Of a stretch of DNA of 64,000 bases, positions 1 to 10,253 are shown piece after piece. The notes beneath the pieces were generated by a model that made no database searches, had not been told where the DNA came from, and saw nothing but the letters and a program-made list of their open reading frames with translations. The stretch is from Rhodovulum tesquicola (GTDB lineage Bacteria; Pseudomonadota; Alphaproteobacteria; Rhodobacterales; Rhodobacteraceae): positions 248,001 through 312,000 of the forward strand of contig NZ_JAMYDV010000002.1 of the NCBI RefSeq assembly GCF_024128855.1. The letters run 5' to 3'. A program made the translations under genes and the position numbers. Each line of letters opens with the position of its first letter. Within the stretch, counting starts at the first letter, position 1.

Positions 1-596
1 TCCGCGAACCCACGCATTTCCGGCATCTTTCGGACAGCGCGCTGCCCGAGGCCATCGCGCGGCGGCGTGGCACGCGCCAGCCGGTCAAGCTGTGGTCGGC
101 AGCGGCCTCGACCGGGGCCGAGGCCTGGACGATGGCGATCTGCGCGGCCGAACATGCCCGCGCGACCGGCCCGTTCGACTGGGCGATCCTGGCCACCGAC
201 ATCAATACAAGGGTGATCCGCGACGCCCGCCGCGCGGTCTATCCCGATCCGATGCTGGCCCCGGTGCCCCCCGATCTGCGGGAGCGGTGGGTGATGCGCG
301 GCCGCGAGGGGCAGAGCGGGCAGTCGCGCATCGTGCCCGAACTGCGCCGTCACGTCCGTTTCGCGCAACTCAACCTGCTCGATGCAAGCTATCCGCTCGA
401 GCGCGATATCGACATCGTCTTCCTGCGCAATGTGCTGATCTATTTCTCCTCGGAGGAACAGGCCCGCATCGTCGGGCGTGTGGCGGGCCATCTGGCGCCC
501 GGTGGCATCCTGTATCTTGGCCATTCCGAGTCGATGATCGGGCAAGGCGCGGCGCTGGCCCAGATCGCACCGGCGACTTTCAGAAGGGTGGATTGA
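1..596 (+). CDS. cheR: Chemotaxis protein methyltransferase CheR, C-terminal part (5' end outside window)
   Basis: SAM-dependent methyltransferase that methylates glutamates on chemoreceptors for sensory adaptation. The frame is open from base 3 and begins inside the protein with REPTHFRHL, the CheR signature region. The SAM-binding segment WSAAASTGAEAW follows, then VFLRNVLIYFS and the C-terminal LGHSESM, all typical of the catalytic domain. The N-terminal domain lies before the window. The gene stops 1 bp before the cheB start, so the two are very probably co-transcribed and act as the opposing methylation/demethylation pair. The family call is secure; the full length is unknown. Confidence 0.93.
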   Translation, partial: REPTHFRHLSDSALPEAIARRRGTRQPVKLWSAAASTGAEAWTMAICAAEHARATGPFDWAILATDINTRVIRDARRAVYPDPMLAPVPPDLRERWVMRGREGQSGQSRIVPELRRHVRFAQLNLLDASYPLERDIDIVFLRNVLIYFSSEEQARIVGRVAGHLAPGGILYLGHSESMIGQGAALAQIAPATFRRVD

Positions 597-597
597 C

Positions 598-1725
598 ATG
601 ACAGGCACGGCCCTGAAAGACCCCGTTCGCGTGCTCGTCATCGACGACAGTGCCTCGATCCGGATCGCCTTCAAGAAGCTGATCGCCGAGGATCCGGGGC
701 TGGAGATGATCGGGGCAGCGGCCGATCCGTTCCAGGCGGCCGAGATGATGCGCGAGCGGCTGCCGGACGTGCTGCTTCTGGATTTGCAGATGCCGCGGAT
801 GGACGGGCTGACCTTCCTGAAGAAGATCATGTCCCAGCGCCCGATGCCGGTCGTCGTGATCTCGTCCTTCACCGAGGCGGGTTCGCGCGCCTCGCTCAGG
901 GCGCTGGAACTGGGCGCGGCCGAGGTGCTGGCAAAGCCGCGCATCGCCACGGCCGAGGACCGGCGCGAGGCCGCGATCCGTCTGTGCGACGCGATCCATG
1001 CCGCCTATCAGTCGGGCAGGGGCGCGTCCGGACGCGGGTCCAGGCGGAACGTGGCGCGGCTGCGTGCGCTCGCCCCCGGAGAGCGGTTCAGCGCCGATGT
1101 GATCCTGCCGCCCCTGGCCGCGCGTCCGGGTGCAGGCCCGCCGGTGATCGCCATCGGCGCCTCGACGGGCGGCACCGAAGCGGTGCGCGAGATCCTCGAA
1201 AGCCTGCCGGTCGGATTGCCGCCGATCGCGGTGGTCCAGCACATGCCCGAGCATTTCACCCGCGCCTTCGCGGAGCGTCTGAACGCGCTCTGCGCCATTG
1301 CGGTCAAGGAGGCCGAGGATGGCGATGTGCTGGTGCCGGGCCAGGCGGTGATCGCGCCCGGCGACCGTCACCTGGTGCTGCGCCGGGACGGCAGGACCTA
1401 CCGGGTCGAGCTGCGCGCCGGACCCTGCGTGTCGCGCCACCGCCCGTCGGTAGATGTGCTGTTCCGCTCGGTCGCGCAGGCGGCGGGGCAGGGCGGGCTG
1501 GGCGTGTTGCTGACGGGCATGGGCGATGATGGCGCGGCAGGCATGGGCGAGATGCGCGCGGCGGGCGCCTGGGCCATCGCCCAGGACGAGGCGTCCTGCG
1601 TGGTCTATGGCATGCCGCGGGCCGCCGAGGAGCTGGGTGCCGTCTGCCAGACCCTGCCGCTGGACCGGATCGCCCGCGAGATCATCGCCCGCAGCGGTCG
1701 CGACGACCGCAAGGCGGCGTCGTGA
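598..1725 (+). CDS. cheB: Chemotaxis response regulator protein-glutamate methylesterase CheB
   Basis: Removes methyl groups from (and deamidates) chemoreceptors after phosphorylation by CheA. The 375-aa protein has an N-terminal receiver domain with the acid pocket at D16/D17 and the phospho-acceptor D62 in LLLDLQMPRMDG. The C-terminal esterase domain carries the catalytic Ser of IGASTGGTEAV (about residue 188), His of VVQHMPEHFT and Asp of TGMGDDGAAGM. The length is normal for CheB. The ATG lies directly after the cheR stop. The downstream gene starts with a GTG inside the cheB stop (GTGA, 4-bp overlap), so translation is coupled. Confidence 0.96.
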   Translation: MTGTALKDPVRVLVIDDSASIRIAFKKLIAEDPGLEMIGAAADPFQAAEMMRERLPDVLLLDLQMPRMDGLTFLKKIMSQRPMPVVVISSFTEAGSRASLRALELGAAEVLAKPRIATAEDRREAAIRLCDAIHAAYQSGRGASGRGSRRNVARLRALAPGERFSADVILPPLAARPGAGPPVIAIGASTGGTEAVREILESLPVGLPPIAVVQHMPEHFTRAFAERLNALCAIAVKEAEDGDVLVPGQAVIAPGDRHLVLRRDGRTYRVELRAGPCVSRHRPSVDVLFRSVAQAAGQGGLGVLLTGMGDDGAAGMGEMRAAGAWAIAQDEASCVVYGMPRAAEELGAVCQTLPLDRIAREIIARSGRDDRKAAS

Positions 1726-3383
1726 CCGCCGCGCTGCCCCACCCGATGCGTCCCGCGGCCCGCCCGCCCGAGGCGGCGGCGCTGGACAGCCTGCGGGCCG
1801 GGCTTGAGCGCGTATTCCTTGACGCGGGCGAGACGCTGATCGCGATGGAGGCCCGCTTCGCCGAGCTGCGCGGCCCGCTTGCCGAACTGGTCGACCGCGC
1901 GCCTTGCGTGATCGAGGCGGCGGATGGCTATGCGCGCCAGCTTGCCCGGTCGGTGGGCACGCTTGACGACGATCTGGGCCGATGCAACGGCGATCTGGAC
2001 ATGCTGCGCCGACAGGTCGATGCGTTGAACGCAACGGTGGCCACGATTGCGCGCAGCGTCCGGATGATGCAGTTCGTGGCGACCAATGCCCGGATCCAGG
2101 TCTTTGCGCTGCGCCCGCGCCACGCCAAGCTGGAAAGCTTTGCCGACAATGCGCGCGCGCTGCTCGACCATTCGCTGGCGACCCTGGCCGATGTGCCGGC
2201 GATCACCGTCGAACTGTCGTCCCATCTGCGCGTCCTGGCGCGGTGCCGGTTGCCGGGCCTGCGTGCCGAGGTGGCAGGGTTGCGGCCGGGATTCGAGGCG
2301 CTTTGCGGGGCGGTGGCAGGCTTTCGCGAGGACCGCCGGAACGAAAGCGCATTCGGGCGTCCGCTGGCCGAGCATCTGGACCGGCTTCAGGACGCGTTCG
2401 ACGGGGTGATCGTCAGCCTGCAGACCGGGGATCGGGCCAGCCAGCGGATCGACCATGCCGGGCAGATCCACGAACGGGCGGCGTCCGATCCCGACGCGGG
2501 CTGGCTGGTCGGTCTTGCCGATGCGCAGCTTGCCGGCGCCTTTGGCGATCTGCGCGACGAGACCGCGACGATAACCGCGACGCTGTCGGCCAGTGTCGCA
2601 CGGTTCGACGAGATCGCCGGCACGGGAGGAGCCGGATCGGTGGAGCGACGGCTGCGCGCCTTCGCGGATCTGCGCGCCGAAGTGGAGCGCGGGCGCCTTG
2701 CCGTCGAGGCCATTCGCAGCCGCCGCGAGGCGGTGCTTGCATCCGCCGGGTCGGTGATGGGCAACATGGCCGATCTGAGGCGGGTGCTGGGGGATGTCTC
2801 CTCGCTGGCGGAGGATTTGCGGCTTGTGGGCACGAATGCGGTCCTGGCCTGCGCCGAACTTGGCGACGAGGGTGCGGCGCTGCGCGAGATCGCGGGCCAG
2901 TTGCGCCTGCTGGCCTCGGATTCTGCGGCGCAGTTGCGCGAGATGCGGGATGCCCTGAGCGTCAGCGACGCGCGGATCTCGGACCTGATCGGAGAGCTTC
3001 AGGGCGGGACCGCCCGGACCATTGCCGGGATCGAAGCTGCGGGCGCGGCGGTGGCCGGCGATCTGGACCGGGTCTGTCAGGCCGGGCGCATCGTGACCGA
3101 TGGAATCGCGGCCCTTGCCGCGTCGCTGCATGCCACGCTGCCCGGAACCTGCGAGGCGATGCAGGCGCAGGTGGCGCGCCTTGCCGATCTTGCCGGATCG
3201 CCCGGTGCGGCCGCGCCACTCTCTGCGGGTGCGGATCCCGACGCGGTGCTCGCCCCGTTCTGGCTGCTTTATTCCATGGAGGCCGAGCGCGAGATCCACC
3301 GCGATTTCTGCCGCAGGCTCGGGCTTGCCGAGCCTGCCGAGGTCAGCGCCGGGCCGCCCGAGGCGCTTGACATCTTCTTCTGA
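1722..3383 (+). CDS. Soluble coiled-coil protein of the chemotaxis operon, degenerate receptor-like
   Basis: A 553-aa, Ala/Arg/Glu-rich, mostly helical protein with no signal peptide or membrane span, overlapping cheB by 4 bp. I do not recognise a named family. Two stretches resemble the methyl-accepting chemoreceptor signalling hairpin. One is about residues 117-150 (FVATNARIQVFAL then a helix). The stronger one is about 366-395 (LVGTNAVLACAELG followed by AGQLRLLASDSA), where a typical MCP has TNLLALNAAIEAARAG and EVRxLA. A segment near residue 230 (SLQTGDRASQRIDHA) resembles a motif I associate with alphaproteobacterial chemotaxis accessory proteins. I infer a cytoplasmic chemotaxis accessory or receptor-like protein. 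The start is GTG. The hairpin tip is shortened, so direct CheA/CheW binding is uncertain. Confidence 0.75.
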   Translation: MTAALPHPMRPAARPPEAAALDSLRAGLERVFLDAGETLIAMEARFAELRGPLAELVDRAPCVIEAADGYARQLARSVGTLDDDLGRCNGDLDMLRRQVDALNATVATIARSVRMMQFVATNARIQVFALRPRHAKLESFADNARALLDHSLATLADVPAITVELSSHLRVLARCRLPGLRAEVAGLRPGFEALCGAVAGFREDRRNESAFGRPLAEHLDRLQDAFDGVIVSLQTGDRASQRIDHAGQIHERAASDPDAGWLVGLADAQLAGAFGDLRDETATITATLSASVARFDEIAGTGGAGSVERRLRAFADLRAEVERGRLAVEAIRSRREAVLASAGSVMGNMADLRRVLGDVSSLAEDLRLVGTNAVLACAELGDEGAALREIAGQLRLLASDSAAQLREMRDALSVSDARISDLIGELQGGTARTIAGIEAAGAAVAGDLDRVCQAGRIVTDGIAALAASLHATLPGTCEAMQAQVARLADLAGSPGAAAPLSAGADPDAVLAPFWLLYSMEAEREIHRDFCRRLGLAEPAEVSAGPPEALDIFF

Positions 3384-3395
3384 CGGCGGGGCGGC

Positions 3396-4691
3396 TCAGC
3401 GGTCCTCGACATCGACGTAATCGCGCCGGGTCGGACCGGTATAAAGCTGGCGGGGACGGCCGATGCGCATGTTGGGATCGGCGATCATCTCCTTCCACTG
3501 CGAGATCCAGCCCACCGTGCGGCTGACCGCGAAGATCGGGGTGAACATCGAGGTCGGGAAGCCCATCGCGTCAAGAATGATGCCGGAGTAGAAATCGACA
3601 TTCGGATAGAGCTTCTTCGACACGAAATACTCGTCCTCGAGCGCGATCTTCTCCAGTTCCATCGCGACCTTGAGGGTTTCGTTGTTCTCGATGCCCAGAA
3701 GTTCCAGCACCTCATGGGCCGATTGCTTCATCACCTTGGCGCGCGGGTCGAAATTCTTGTAGACCCGGTGGCCGAAGCCCATCAGGCGGAACGGGTCGTC
3801 CTTGTCCTTGGCGCGGGCGACATATTCGGGGATGCGCTCGACCGTGCCGATCTCGCGCAGCATTTCCAGACAGGCCTGATTCGCGCCGCCATGGGCCGGG
3901 CCCCAGAGGCAGGCGATGCCGGCGGCGATGCAGGCAAACGGGTTCGCCCCCGAGGAAGACGCCAGGCGCACCGTCGAGGTGGAGGCGTTCTGCTCGTGAT
4001 CGGCATGCAGCGTCAGGATGCGGTCCATGGCGCGGGTCAGGATCGGGTCGACCTCGTATTCCTCGCAGGGCACGGCAAAGCACATGCGCAGGAAGTTCGA
4101 GGCATAGTCCAGGTCGTTGCGCGGATAGACGAAGGGCTGGCCCACCGAATACTTGTAGGCCATCGCCGCGATGGTCGGCAGCTTGGCGATCAGCCGGATC
4201 GAGGCGACCTCGCGCTGCCAGGGGTCGTTCACATCGGTCGAGTCGTGATAGAAGGCCGACATCGCGCCCACCACGCCCACCATGACCGCCATCGGGTGCG
4301 CGTCACGCCGGAAGCCGGTGAAGAAACGGTGCATCTGTTCATGCACCATGGTGTGGCGCGTCACCCGGCTTTCGAAATCCTCAAGCTGGGCGGCGGTCGG
4401 CAACTCGCCGTAAAGCAGCAGGTAGCAGACTTCGAGATAATGCGATTTCTCGGCAAGCTGGTCAATCGGATAGCCGCGGTGCAGCAACTCGCCCAGATCG
4501 CCGTCGATGAAGGTGATCGAGCTTTCGCAGGACGAGGTCGAGGTGAAGCTGGGATCGTGGGTGAATACCCCCATCTTGCCGTAAAGCTTGCCGATATCGA
4601 CAACGTCGGGGCCTGCCGTCGGGTGCAGGACCGGCAGATCTATCGACTTGTCCCCCAGGGTCAGCGTCGCGGTTCTGGTGCTCTCGGCCAT
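3396..4691 (-). CDS. gltA: Citrate synthase
   Basis: Condenses oxaloacetate and acetyl-CoA to citrate at TCA-cycle entry. The 431-aa length fits the type II hexameric bacterial enzyme. Diagnostic segments are [13 protein letters not shown], the CoA/catalytic His region [25 protein letters not shown] and the catalytic-Asp region [14 protein letters not shown]. It is convergent with the chemotaxis operon, with 12 bp between stops. gltX lies 86 bp upstream on the same strand, so the two may be co-transcribed. Confidence 0.97.
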   Translation of the reverse strand: MAESTRTATLTLGDKSIDLPVLHPTAGPDVVDIGKLYGKMGVFTHDPSFTSTSSCESSITFIDGDLGELLHRGYPIDQLAEKSHYLEVCYLLLYGELPTAAQLEDFESRVTRHTMVHEQMHRFFTGFRRDAHPMAVMVGVVGAMSAFYHDSTDVNDPWQREVASIRLIAKLPTIAAMAYKYSVGQPFVYPRNDLDYASNFLRMCFAVPCEEYEVDPILTRAMDRILTLHADHEQNASTSTVRLASSSGANPFACIAAGIACLWGPAHGGANQACLEMLREIGTVERIPEYVARAKDKDDPFRLMGFGHRVYKNFDPRAKVMKQSAHEVLELLGIENNETLKVAMELEKIALEDEYFVSKKLYPNVDFYSGIILDAMGFPTSMFTPIFAVSRTVGWISQWKEMIADPNMRIGRPRQLYTGPTRRDYVDVEDR

Positions 4692-4777
4692 GGATGTCCC
4701 TCATTTTCATCGAGAGACCGGGCCGCGTTCCCTGCGGCACGGTCGGTGGCGTGCGCGGGCATCGGGCCGTTTCAGCC

Positions 4778-6181
4778 TCAGCCCCGGGTGTCAGCCAGCC
4801 GGGCGAGCGTTTCGTCGCGGCCGATGACCAGCATCATGTCGAACACGCTGGGCGAGACCGTCCGCCCGGCCAGCGCGGCGCGCAACGGCGCGGCAAGCTT
4901 TCCGAGGGTGGTTCCATGCCCCTCGGCCAGTTGCTTGACCGCCGCCTCAAGAGCGTTGCGGTCCCAGCTAGCATTTTGCAAGTGCGGCGTCAATTCAGAC
5001 AGTATACCACGGGATACATTATCCAGCGCCTGCGCCGCCTTCTCGTCCGGGACAATGGGGCGTTCGGCAAGGACAAAATGCGCCTTTTCAAGAAGTTGCG
5101 GGAATGTCTTGAAGCCGCCTTTCAGCAGCGGCAGGGCCTCGGCCAGACCCGCCTCCTGCCGCGCAGACAGGGCGGGCTGGCCGGTGGCGTCCAGAAAGGC
5201 CTTCAATTCGTGCAGTAGCGCAGCATCCTCCATCGCGGCAAGGTGCTGGCCCGACAGGTTCTCGAGTTTCCGGAAGTCGAAGCGCGCGGCAGAGCGGCCG
5301 ATTCCCTCCAGTCCGAACCAGGCCTGCGCCTGGGCATCGGTGAAGAACTCGTCATCGCCATGGCTCCAGCCGAGCCGGGCGAGATAGTTGCGCATCGCGG
5401 CGGCCGGGTAGCCCATCGCGCGGTATTCCTCGACCCCCAGCGCGCCGTGGCGCTTCGACAGCTTCTTGCCGTCCGGCCCGTGGATCAGCGGGATATGCGC
5501 CCAGATCGGGACCGGCCAGCCCATCGCGTGATAGATCTGCATCTGGCGGGCGGCGTTGTTCAGGTGGTCGTCGCCCCGGATCACATGGGTCACGCCCATG
5601 TCGTGATCGTCCACCACCACCGCCAGCATGTAGGTCGGCGTGCCGTCCGAGCGCAGCATCACCATGTCGTCGAGCTGGTCATTGCCGATGGTCACGCGGC
5701 CCTGCACCGCGTCCTCGATCACGGTCACGCCTTCGCGCGGGGCCTTGAGCCGGATCACGAAGGGCGCATCCGGGTGACTGGCGGGGTCGGCGTCGCGCCA
5801 GGGGCTCTGGAACAGGGTCGAGCGGTTCTCGGCCCGGGCGGCCTCGCGGAAGGTCTCGATCTCGTCCTGGGTGGCGAAGCATTTATAGGCATGGCCCGAG
5901 GCCAGCATCTGATGCGCCACCTCGGCATGGCGGGGGGCGCGCTCGAACTGGCTGACCGGGTCGCCATCCCAGTCGAGCCCGAGCCAGCGCAGCCCGGTCA
6001 GGATCGCCGCCGTCGCCTCGGGGGTCGAGCGGGCGCGGTCGGTATCCTCGATCCGGAGCAGGAAGCGCCCGCCGCGGCCGCGCGCGAAAAGCCAGTTGAA
6101 CAGCGCCGTGCGCGCCCCGCCGATATGCAGGAAACCCGTGGGCGAGGGGGCGAAGCGGGTGACGACCTGCGTCTCGGACAT
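4778..6181 (-). CDS. gltX: Glutamyl-tRNA synthetase
   Basis: Class I aminoacyl-tRNA synthetase that charges tRNA-Glu (possibly also tRNA-Gln in this group). The HIGH-type motif is in [16 protein letters not shown] near the N-terminus, and the KMSKS-type loop is GKKLSKRHG near residue 245. The DTDRARS segment is also typical. I chose the ATG at 6181 ([10 protein letters not shown]), which makes a 467-aa protein. An in-frame start 8 codons upstream is also possible. AAGG-type bases lie just upstream of the chosen start. The minus-strand gene order is gltX then gltA. Confidence 0.96.
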   Translation of the reverse strand: MSETQVVTRFAPSPTGFLHIGGARTALFNWLFARGRGGRFLLRIEDTDRARSTPEATAAILTGLRWLGLDWDGDPVSQFERAPRHAEVAHQMLASGHAYKCFATQDEIETFREAARAENRSTLFQSPWRDADPASHPDAPFVIRLKAPREGVTVIEDAVQGRVTIGNDQLDDMVMLRSDGTPTYMLAVVVDDHDMGVTHVIRGDDHLNNAARQMQIYHAMGWPVPIWAHIPLIHGPDGKKLSKRHGALGVEEYRAMGYPAAAMRNYLARLGWSHGDDEFFTDAQAQAWFGLEGIGRSAARFDFRKLENLSGQHLAAMEDAALLHELKAFLDATGQPALSARQEAGLAEALPLLKGGFKTFPQLLEKAHFVLAERPIVPDEKAAQALDNVSRGILSELTPHLQNASWDRNALEAAVKQLAEGHGTTLGKLAAPLRAALAGRTVSPSVFDMMLVIGRDETLARLADTRG

Positions 6182-6258
6182 GCGCCTTAACCTTTTGTTC
6201 ATCATGATGGAGATAGCGTTGCCGCCTGTCTAGGAGATCGTCCGGGAGAGGACAAGCG

Positions 6259-8307
6259 GTGGGGGTGCTCGGCGCGCTCGAGGTCCGCAGGGGCCATCTT
6301 TTCCCCTGGGTGCCGGTCCTGCTGGCGCTCGGCATCGGGGCCTATTTCGCGCTGCCGGTCGAGCCGCCCGTCTGGGTGCTGGCGGGCCTTGCCTGTTGCG
6401 GGCTGGTCCTGCTGCTGGCCGCCCGGAAGGGGCCCGAACGCCGGGGGCCGGTGCTGGTCGCGCTGGCGCTGGTGGTCCTGGGGCTGTCGCTGGCGGGTGC
6501 GCGGGCGCATATGGTCGCCGCGCCCAAGCTCGATTACCGCTATTACGGCGTGGTCGAGGGGCGGGTGGTGGCGCTTGACCGCTCGATGTCGGACGCGCCG
6601 CGGATCACGCTGGATCGGGTCTGGCTGGAGCGTGTGCCCGCCCATCGCATTCCCGAACGGGTGCGCGTGTCGCTGCATGGCGCTGCGGGCCTGACCGATC
6701 CCGCACCGGGCACGCGGATCGCGATGATGGCGCATCTGTCGCCGCCCTCGGCCCCGGCGGAGCCCGGCGGCTTCGACTTTCGCCGCCATGCCTGGTTCGA
6801 CCGGCTGGGCGCGGTCGGCTATGCGCGCAGCCCGGCGGTGGCGCTGGACCCGCCCGAGGGGGGGCTGACGCTTGTCGTGCAGCGGGCGCGGATGGCGCTG
6901 TCGGGGGCGCTGCGTGCGCGTATCCCGGGCGATCAGGGGGCGTTCGCCGCCGCGATCCTGACCGGCGACCGCTCGGCGATCTCGCGCGATGCGTTGCAGG
7001 CGCTGCGGGATTCGAACCTGGCGCATCTTCTGGCGATTTCCGGGCTGCATATGGGGCTGTTGACCGGGGTGGTCTTCGCCGCGCTGCGCTTTGGCCTTGC
7101 GCTGATCCCGCCGCTGGCCTTGCGCCTGCCGACCAAGAAACTGGCGGCAATCGGGGCGCTGGCGGCGGGTGCGGTCTATCTGGCGCTGTCGGGGGGGAAT
7201 GTCGCGACGGAACGCGCCTATGTGATGGTCGCGGTGGTGCTGGTCGCCGTTCTGGCCGATCGCCGCGCGCTGACCCTGCGGGCGGTGGCCATGGCGGCGC
7301 TGATCATCCTGGTGATGGCGCCGGAAAGCCTGACCCAGGCCGGGTTCCAGATGTCCTTTGCCGCGACCACGGCCCTGATCGCCGTCTTCGGGGCGCTGCG
7401 CGAGATGCCGGACGGGCGCTGGCGCCCGCCGCGCTGGCTGAACGCCGTGCTGGGGGTGGTGATTTCCTCGGCGGTGGCGGGGGCGGCCACGGCGCCGTTC
7501 GGGGCGGCGCATTTCAACCAGATGTCGCAATATGGGCTGCTTGCGAATGTGATTTCCGTGCCGCTGATGGGGCTTCTGGTCATTCCCGCGGCGGTCGTGG
7601 CCGCCTGTCTTGCGCCTTTCGGGCTTGCGGTGCTGGGGCTTGAACCGATGCGCTGGGGCATCGCGTGGATCCTCGGCGTGGCAGAGTGGGTCGCGGGGCT
7701 GGAAGGCGCGGTCTGGCCGGTGGTGACGCCGGGGCCCGCGGTGCTGCCGATGATCTCGCTGGGCGCGCTGTGGGTGATCCTGTGGACGGGCAGGGCCCGG
7801 CTGGCGGGGCTGGTGCCGATGTTGCTGGCGCTGGCACTGTGGTCACAGACAGACCGGCCCGCGCTGCTGATCGCCGAAAGCGGCGGGCTGGTGGGCGCGC
7901 TGGGGCCGGAGGGGCGGGCCTTGTCGAAACCGTCCGGAGAGGGGTTCGTCGCGGGATCATGGCTTGAAAACGATGGCGACCGGATCACGCAGGGCATGGC
8001 CTTCGAGCGGCCGGGGCTGGACGGTGCGCGGGGGCTGCAGGTGGCCGAGGTTTCGGGCGGCCGGTTCATCCTGGTCACCGGGCGCGGCTGGGCCGAGCGG
8101 ATCGCGCCCGCCTGTGCCGAAGGCTGGGTGATCGTGCCGCAGATCGTTGCCGATGCGCCCGAAGACTGCCGCCTGCTCGACCGGCGGGCGCTGGCGCGCA
8201 GCGGCGCGTTGGCGGTCTATCCCGGAAGCGATGGGCCGCGGCTGGTCGCGGCGAACAGGGCCGAACGGGTGTGGACGGCCCGCCGCGGGCCGCCGCTGCG
8301 TCAGTAG
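6259..8307 (+). CDS. ComEC/Rec2-family competence membrane protein
   Basis: A 682-aa polytopic inner-membrane protein of the ComEC family, which forms the channel for single-stranded DNA uptake in naturally transformable bacteria. An N-terminal membrane pair is followed by an OB-like soluble domain. The competence domain then begins near residues 235-260 ([33 protein letters not shown]), a hallmark of the family, followed by several hydrophobic helices. The C-terminal ~150 residues are short and show no HxHxDH metallo-beta-lactamase motif, unlike Bacillus ComEC. The start is GTG. It is divergent from gltX and its stop overlaps the lexA 3' end by 7 bp. Whether the cell is transformable cannot be told from this gene alone. 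Confidence 0.88.
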   Translation: MGVLGALEVRRGHLFPWVPVLLALGIGAYFALPVEPPVWVLAGLACCGLVLLLAARKGPERRGPVLVALALVVLGLSLAGARAHMVAAPKLDYRYYGVVEGRVVALDRSMSDAPRITLDRVWLERVPAHRIPERVRVSLHGAAGLTDPAPGTRIAMMAHLSPPSAPAEPGGFDFRRHAWFDRLGAVGYARSPAVALDPPEGGLTLVVQRARMALSGALRARIPGDQGAFAAAILTGDRSAISRDALQALRDSNLAHLLAISGLHMGLLTGVVFAALRFGLALIPPLALRLPTKKLAAIGALAAGAVYLALSGGNVATERAYVMVAVVLVAVLADRRALTLRAVAMAALIILVMAPESLTQAGFQMSFAATTALIAVFGALREMPDGRWRPPRWLNAVLGVVISSAVAGAATAPFGAAHFNQMSQYGLLANVISVPLMGLLVIPAAVVAACLAPFGLAVLGLEPMRWGIAWILGVAEWVAGLEGAVWPVVTPGPAVLPMISLGALWVILWTGRARLAGLVPMLLALALWSQTDRPALLIAESGGLVGALGPEGRALSKPSGEGFVAGSWLENDGDRITQGMAFERPGLDGARGLQVAEVSGGRFILVTGRGWAERIAPACAEGWVIVPQIVADAPEDCRLLDRRALARSGALAVYPGSDGPRLVAANRAERVWTARRGPPLRQ

Positions 8308-8993
8308 CTGCGGATCAGTCCGACAAGGCGGCCCTGCACCCTGACCCGGTCGGAGGGCAGGATGCGCGTTTCATAGGCCGGGTTCGCGGCCTCCAGCGCG
8401 ATCATGTCGCCCCTGCGGCGGAACCGTTTCAGCGTCGCCTCCTGGTCATCGACCAGCGCCACCACGATCTCGCCATTCTCGGCGCTGTCCTGTTCGCGGA
8501 TCACAACCACGTCGCCGTCATTGATGCCCGCCTCGATCATCGAATCGCCCTTGACCTCCAGCGCGTAATGCCGCCCGCGCCCCGAGAGCATGTTGCCTGG
8601 CACCGCGACATGGTGCGAGACATGGGAAATCGCCTCGATCGGCGTGCCCGCCGCGATCCGCCCCATCAGCGGCACCTCGAGCGCGCCCGCGGATTCCACA
8701 CCCATCGCGCCGGGCGGCGGGGCGGGCGGCGGGCCGTCGCCCTCGATCACCATGGGCCGGAAGCCCTTGGCCTCCAGCGCCTCGGGCAGGCGGACGATCT
8801 CGATGGCGCGGGCGCGATGGGCCAGACGGCGGATGAAGCCGCGTTCCTCAAGCGCCGTGATCAGGCGGTGGATGCCGGATTTCGAGCGCAAGTCCAGCGC
8901 CTCCTTCATCTCGTCGAAAGAGGGCGGCACGCCGTCGCGCTGCATGCGCTTGTGGATGAATTCCAGGAGGTCGAGTTGCTTGCGGGTGAGCAT
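8301..8993 (-). CDS. lexA: SOS-response repressor LexA
   Basis: Represses DNA-damage genes and self-cleaves when RecA filaments form. From ATG 8993 it is 230 aa. The N-terminal winged helix starts [13 protein letters not shown] and includes [20 protein letters not shown]. The Ala-Gly cleavage site lies in GRIAAGTP. The catalytic Ser is in KGDSMIEAG and the Lys in EATLKRF. An upstream in-frame ATG would add 11 residues ([11 protein letters not shown]) that the family does not have. A consensus-like promoter with an embedded SOS box lies 34-62 bp upstream, so the gene is autoregulated and also independent of the trp/moa genes before it. Confidence 0.97.
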   Translation of the reverse strand: MLTRKQLDLLEFIHKRMQRDGVPPSFDEMKEALDLRSKSGIHRLITALEERGFIRRLAHRARAIEIVRLPEALEAKGFRPMVIEGDGPPPAPPPGAMGVESAGALEVPLMGRIAAGTPIEAISHVSHHVAVPGNMLSGRGRHYALEVKGDSMIEAGINDGDVVVIREQDSAENGEIVVALVDDQEATLKRFRRRGDMIALEAANPAYETRILPSDRVRVQGRLVGLIRSY

Positions 8994-9026
8994 GGGACAT
9001 CCTCGCCATGGGGATCGTTCCCGCAT

Positions 9027-9055
9027 GTTCTAGGCATGTTCACGTTTTGTGTCAA
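9027..9055 (-). promoter_or_regulatory. lexA promoter with overlapping SOS box
   Basis: Read on the minus strand, there is a perfect -35 TTGACA (9055-9050), a 17-bp spacer and a -10 TAGAAC (9032-9027). The alphaproteobacterial LexA operator GAAC-N7-GAAC (GAACATGCCTAGAAC) occupies 9041-9027, so its second half-site is the last four bases of the -10 box. LexA binding would directly block RNA polymerase. A further GTTC at 9017-9020 (plus strand) lies 6 bp from the operator and may be a degenerate extra half-site. Confidence 0.88.
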
Positions 9056-9080
9056 GTTATCCCGGCGCAAACCGGTCCGG

Positions 9081-10253
9081 TCAGAGCGGCAGGTATTCCA
9101 CCGCCTCGCCCACGCGGCGCGGCCCGTCGCCGGGGGGGCGCACGATCAGCGCGTCGGCTTCGGAGAGGATCGTCAGAAGCGCGCTGTCCTGGCGGTCGAA
9201 GGGGGCTATGCCGTCCGCGGTGATCCGGGCGCGCATGTAATGTTCGCGCGGGCCGTTGGCGTCCAGATCGCAGGCCAGCCGGGCGGTCCGGCGCGGGGCG
9301 GGGGCTTTGGGCAGGCCCTGCATCACGCGCAGCACCGGCAGCAGGAACAGCGTCGCGCAGACCAGCGCCGAGACCGGGTTGCCGGGCAGCCCGATCATCG
9401 CCGCCTTGCCCATCCGGCCCGCCATCAGCGGCTTGCCCGGCCGCATCGCGACCTTGTAGAACGCCTGCTCCATGCCCAGACCGGCGGCCACCTTGCCGAC
9501 AAGGTCGTGATCGCCCACCGACGCGCCGCCGATGGTCACGATCAGGTCGGCCCCCTCGGCCAGCCCGAAGACGGTTTTCAGCGAGGCCTCGGTATCCCGC
9601 GCGATGGGCAGAAGCCGCCCGATGCCGCCCTCGGCCTCGACCATGGCCTTGAGCCCGAAACCGTTGGACGCGACGATCTGATCGGGGCCCGGCACCTCGC
9701 CCGGCATCACCAGCTCGTCGCCGGTGGCGATGATCGCGACATCGGGGCGGCGGTGGACGGGCAGGGCGGGCAGGTTCATCGCCGCGGCCAGCGCCAGATC
9801 GGCCGGCCGCAACCGGCGCGGCGCGCTCAGGGCGTCACCTGCGGCGAAATCGGCGCCAGCGGGGCGGATATTGGTGCCGTGGTCCAGTCGGTCGCCTAGC
9901 GTGATCCGCTCGCCCGTGCGGGTCAAATCCTCCTGGATCACGACGCGCGCGGCGCCTTGCGGGACGGGGGCGCCGGTGAAGATGCGCACCGCCTGCCCGG
10001 GGGCAAGCGTGCCGCCGAATCCCTCGCCCGCGCGAGAGGTGCCGATCACGTCCAGCGTGGCGCCGGGCCGGGCATCGGTTTCGGCGATGGCATAGCCGTC
10101 CATCGCCGAGGTGTCGAAGGGCGGCTGGGTCAGGCGGGCGGCGACCGGGCGGGCCAGCACGCGGCCCGCGGCCTCGGCCAGCGGCACCTCCTCGATGCCG
10201 GTCGGCGCGACCAGGGCGCAGACCCGGGCAAGCGCCTCCTCGACCGAAATCAT
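9081..10253 (-). CDS. moeA: Molybdopterin molybdenumtransferase MoeA
   Basis: Inserts molybdate into adenylylated molybdopterin in the last step of molybdenum cofactor synthesis. The 390-aa protein has [12 protein letters not shown] near residue 50, the central [11 protein letters not shown], and PGKPLMAG with [11 protein letters not shown], all MoeA signatures. It overlaps moaC by 4 bp (ATGA). It is the last gene of the trpGDC-moaC-moeA chain before lexA. Confidence 0.96.
   Translation of the reverse strand: MISVEEALARVCALVAPTGIEEVPLAEAAGRVLARPVAARLTQPPFDTSAMDGYAIAETDARPGATLDVIGTSRAGEGFGGTLAPGQAVRIFTGAPVPQGAARVVIQEDLTRTGERITLGDRLDHGTNIRPAGADFAAGDALSAPRRLRPADLALAAAMNLPALPVHRRPDVAIIATGDELVMPGEVPGPDQIVASNGFGLKAMVEAEGGIGRLLPIARDTEASLKTVFGLAEGADLIVTIGGASVGDHDLVGKVAAGLGMEQAFYKVAMRPGKPLMAGRMGKAAMIGLPGNPVSALVCATLFLLPVLRVMQGLPKAPAPRRTARLACDLDANGPREHYMRARITADGIAPFDRQDSALLTILSEADALIVRPPGDGPRRVGEAVEYLPL

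Noticed and set aside
580-2034. Long open frame antisense to cheB and the next gene (484 codons), and similar long frames at 1605-3299, 27251-29968 and 31682-35494
   Set aside because: Arg/Pro/Gln-rich translations with no family motifs, exactly opposite well-supported genes; a GC-rich codon-bias artefact.
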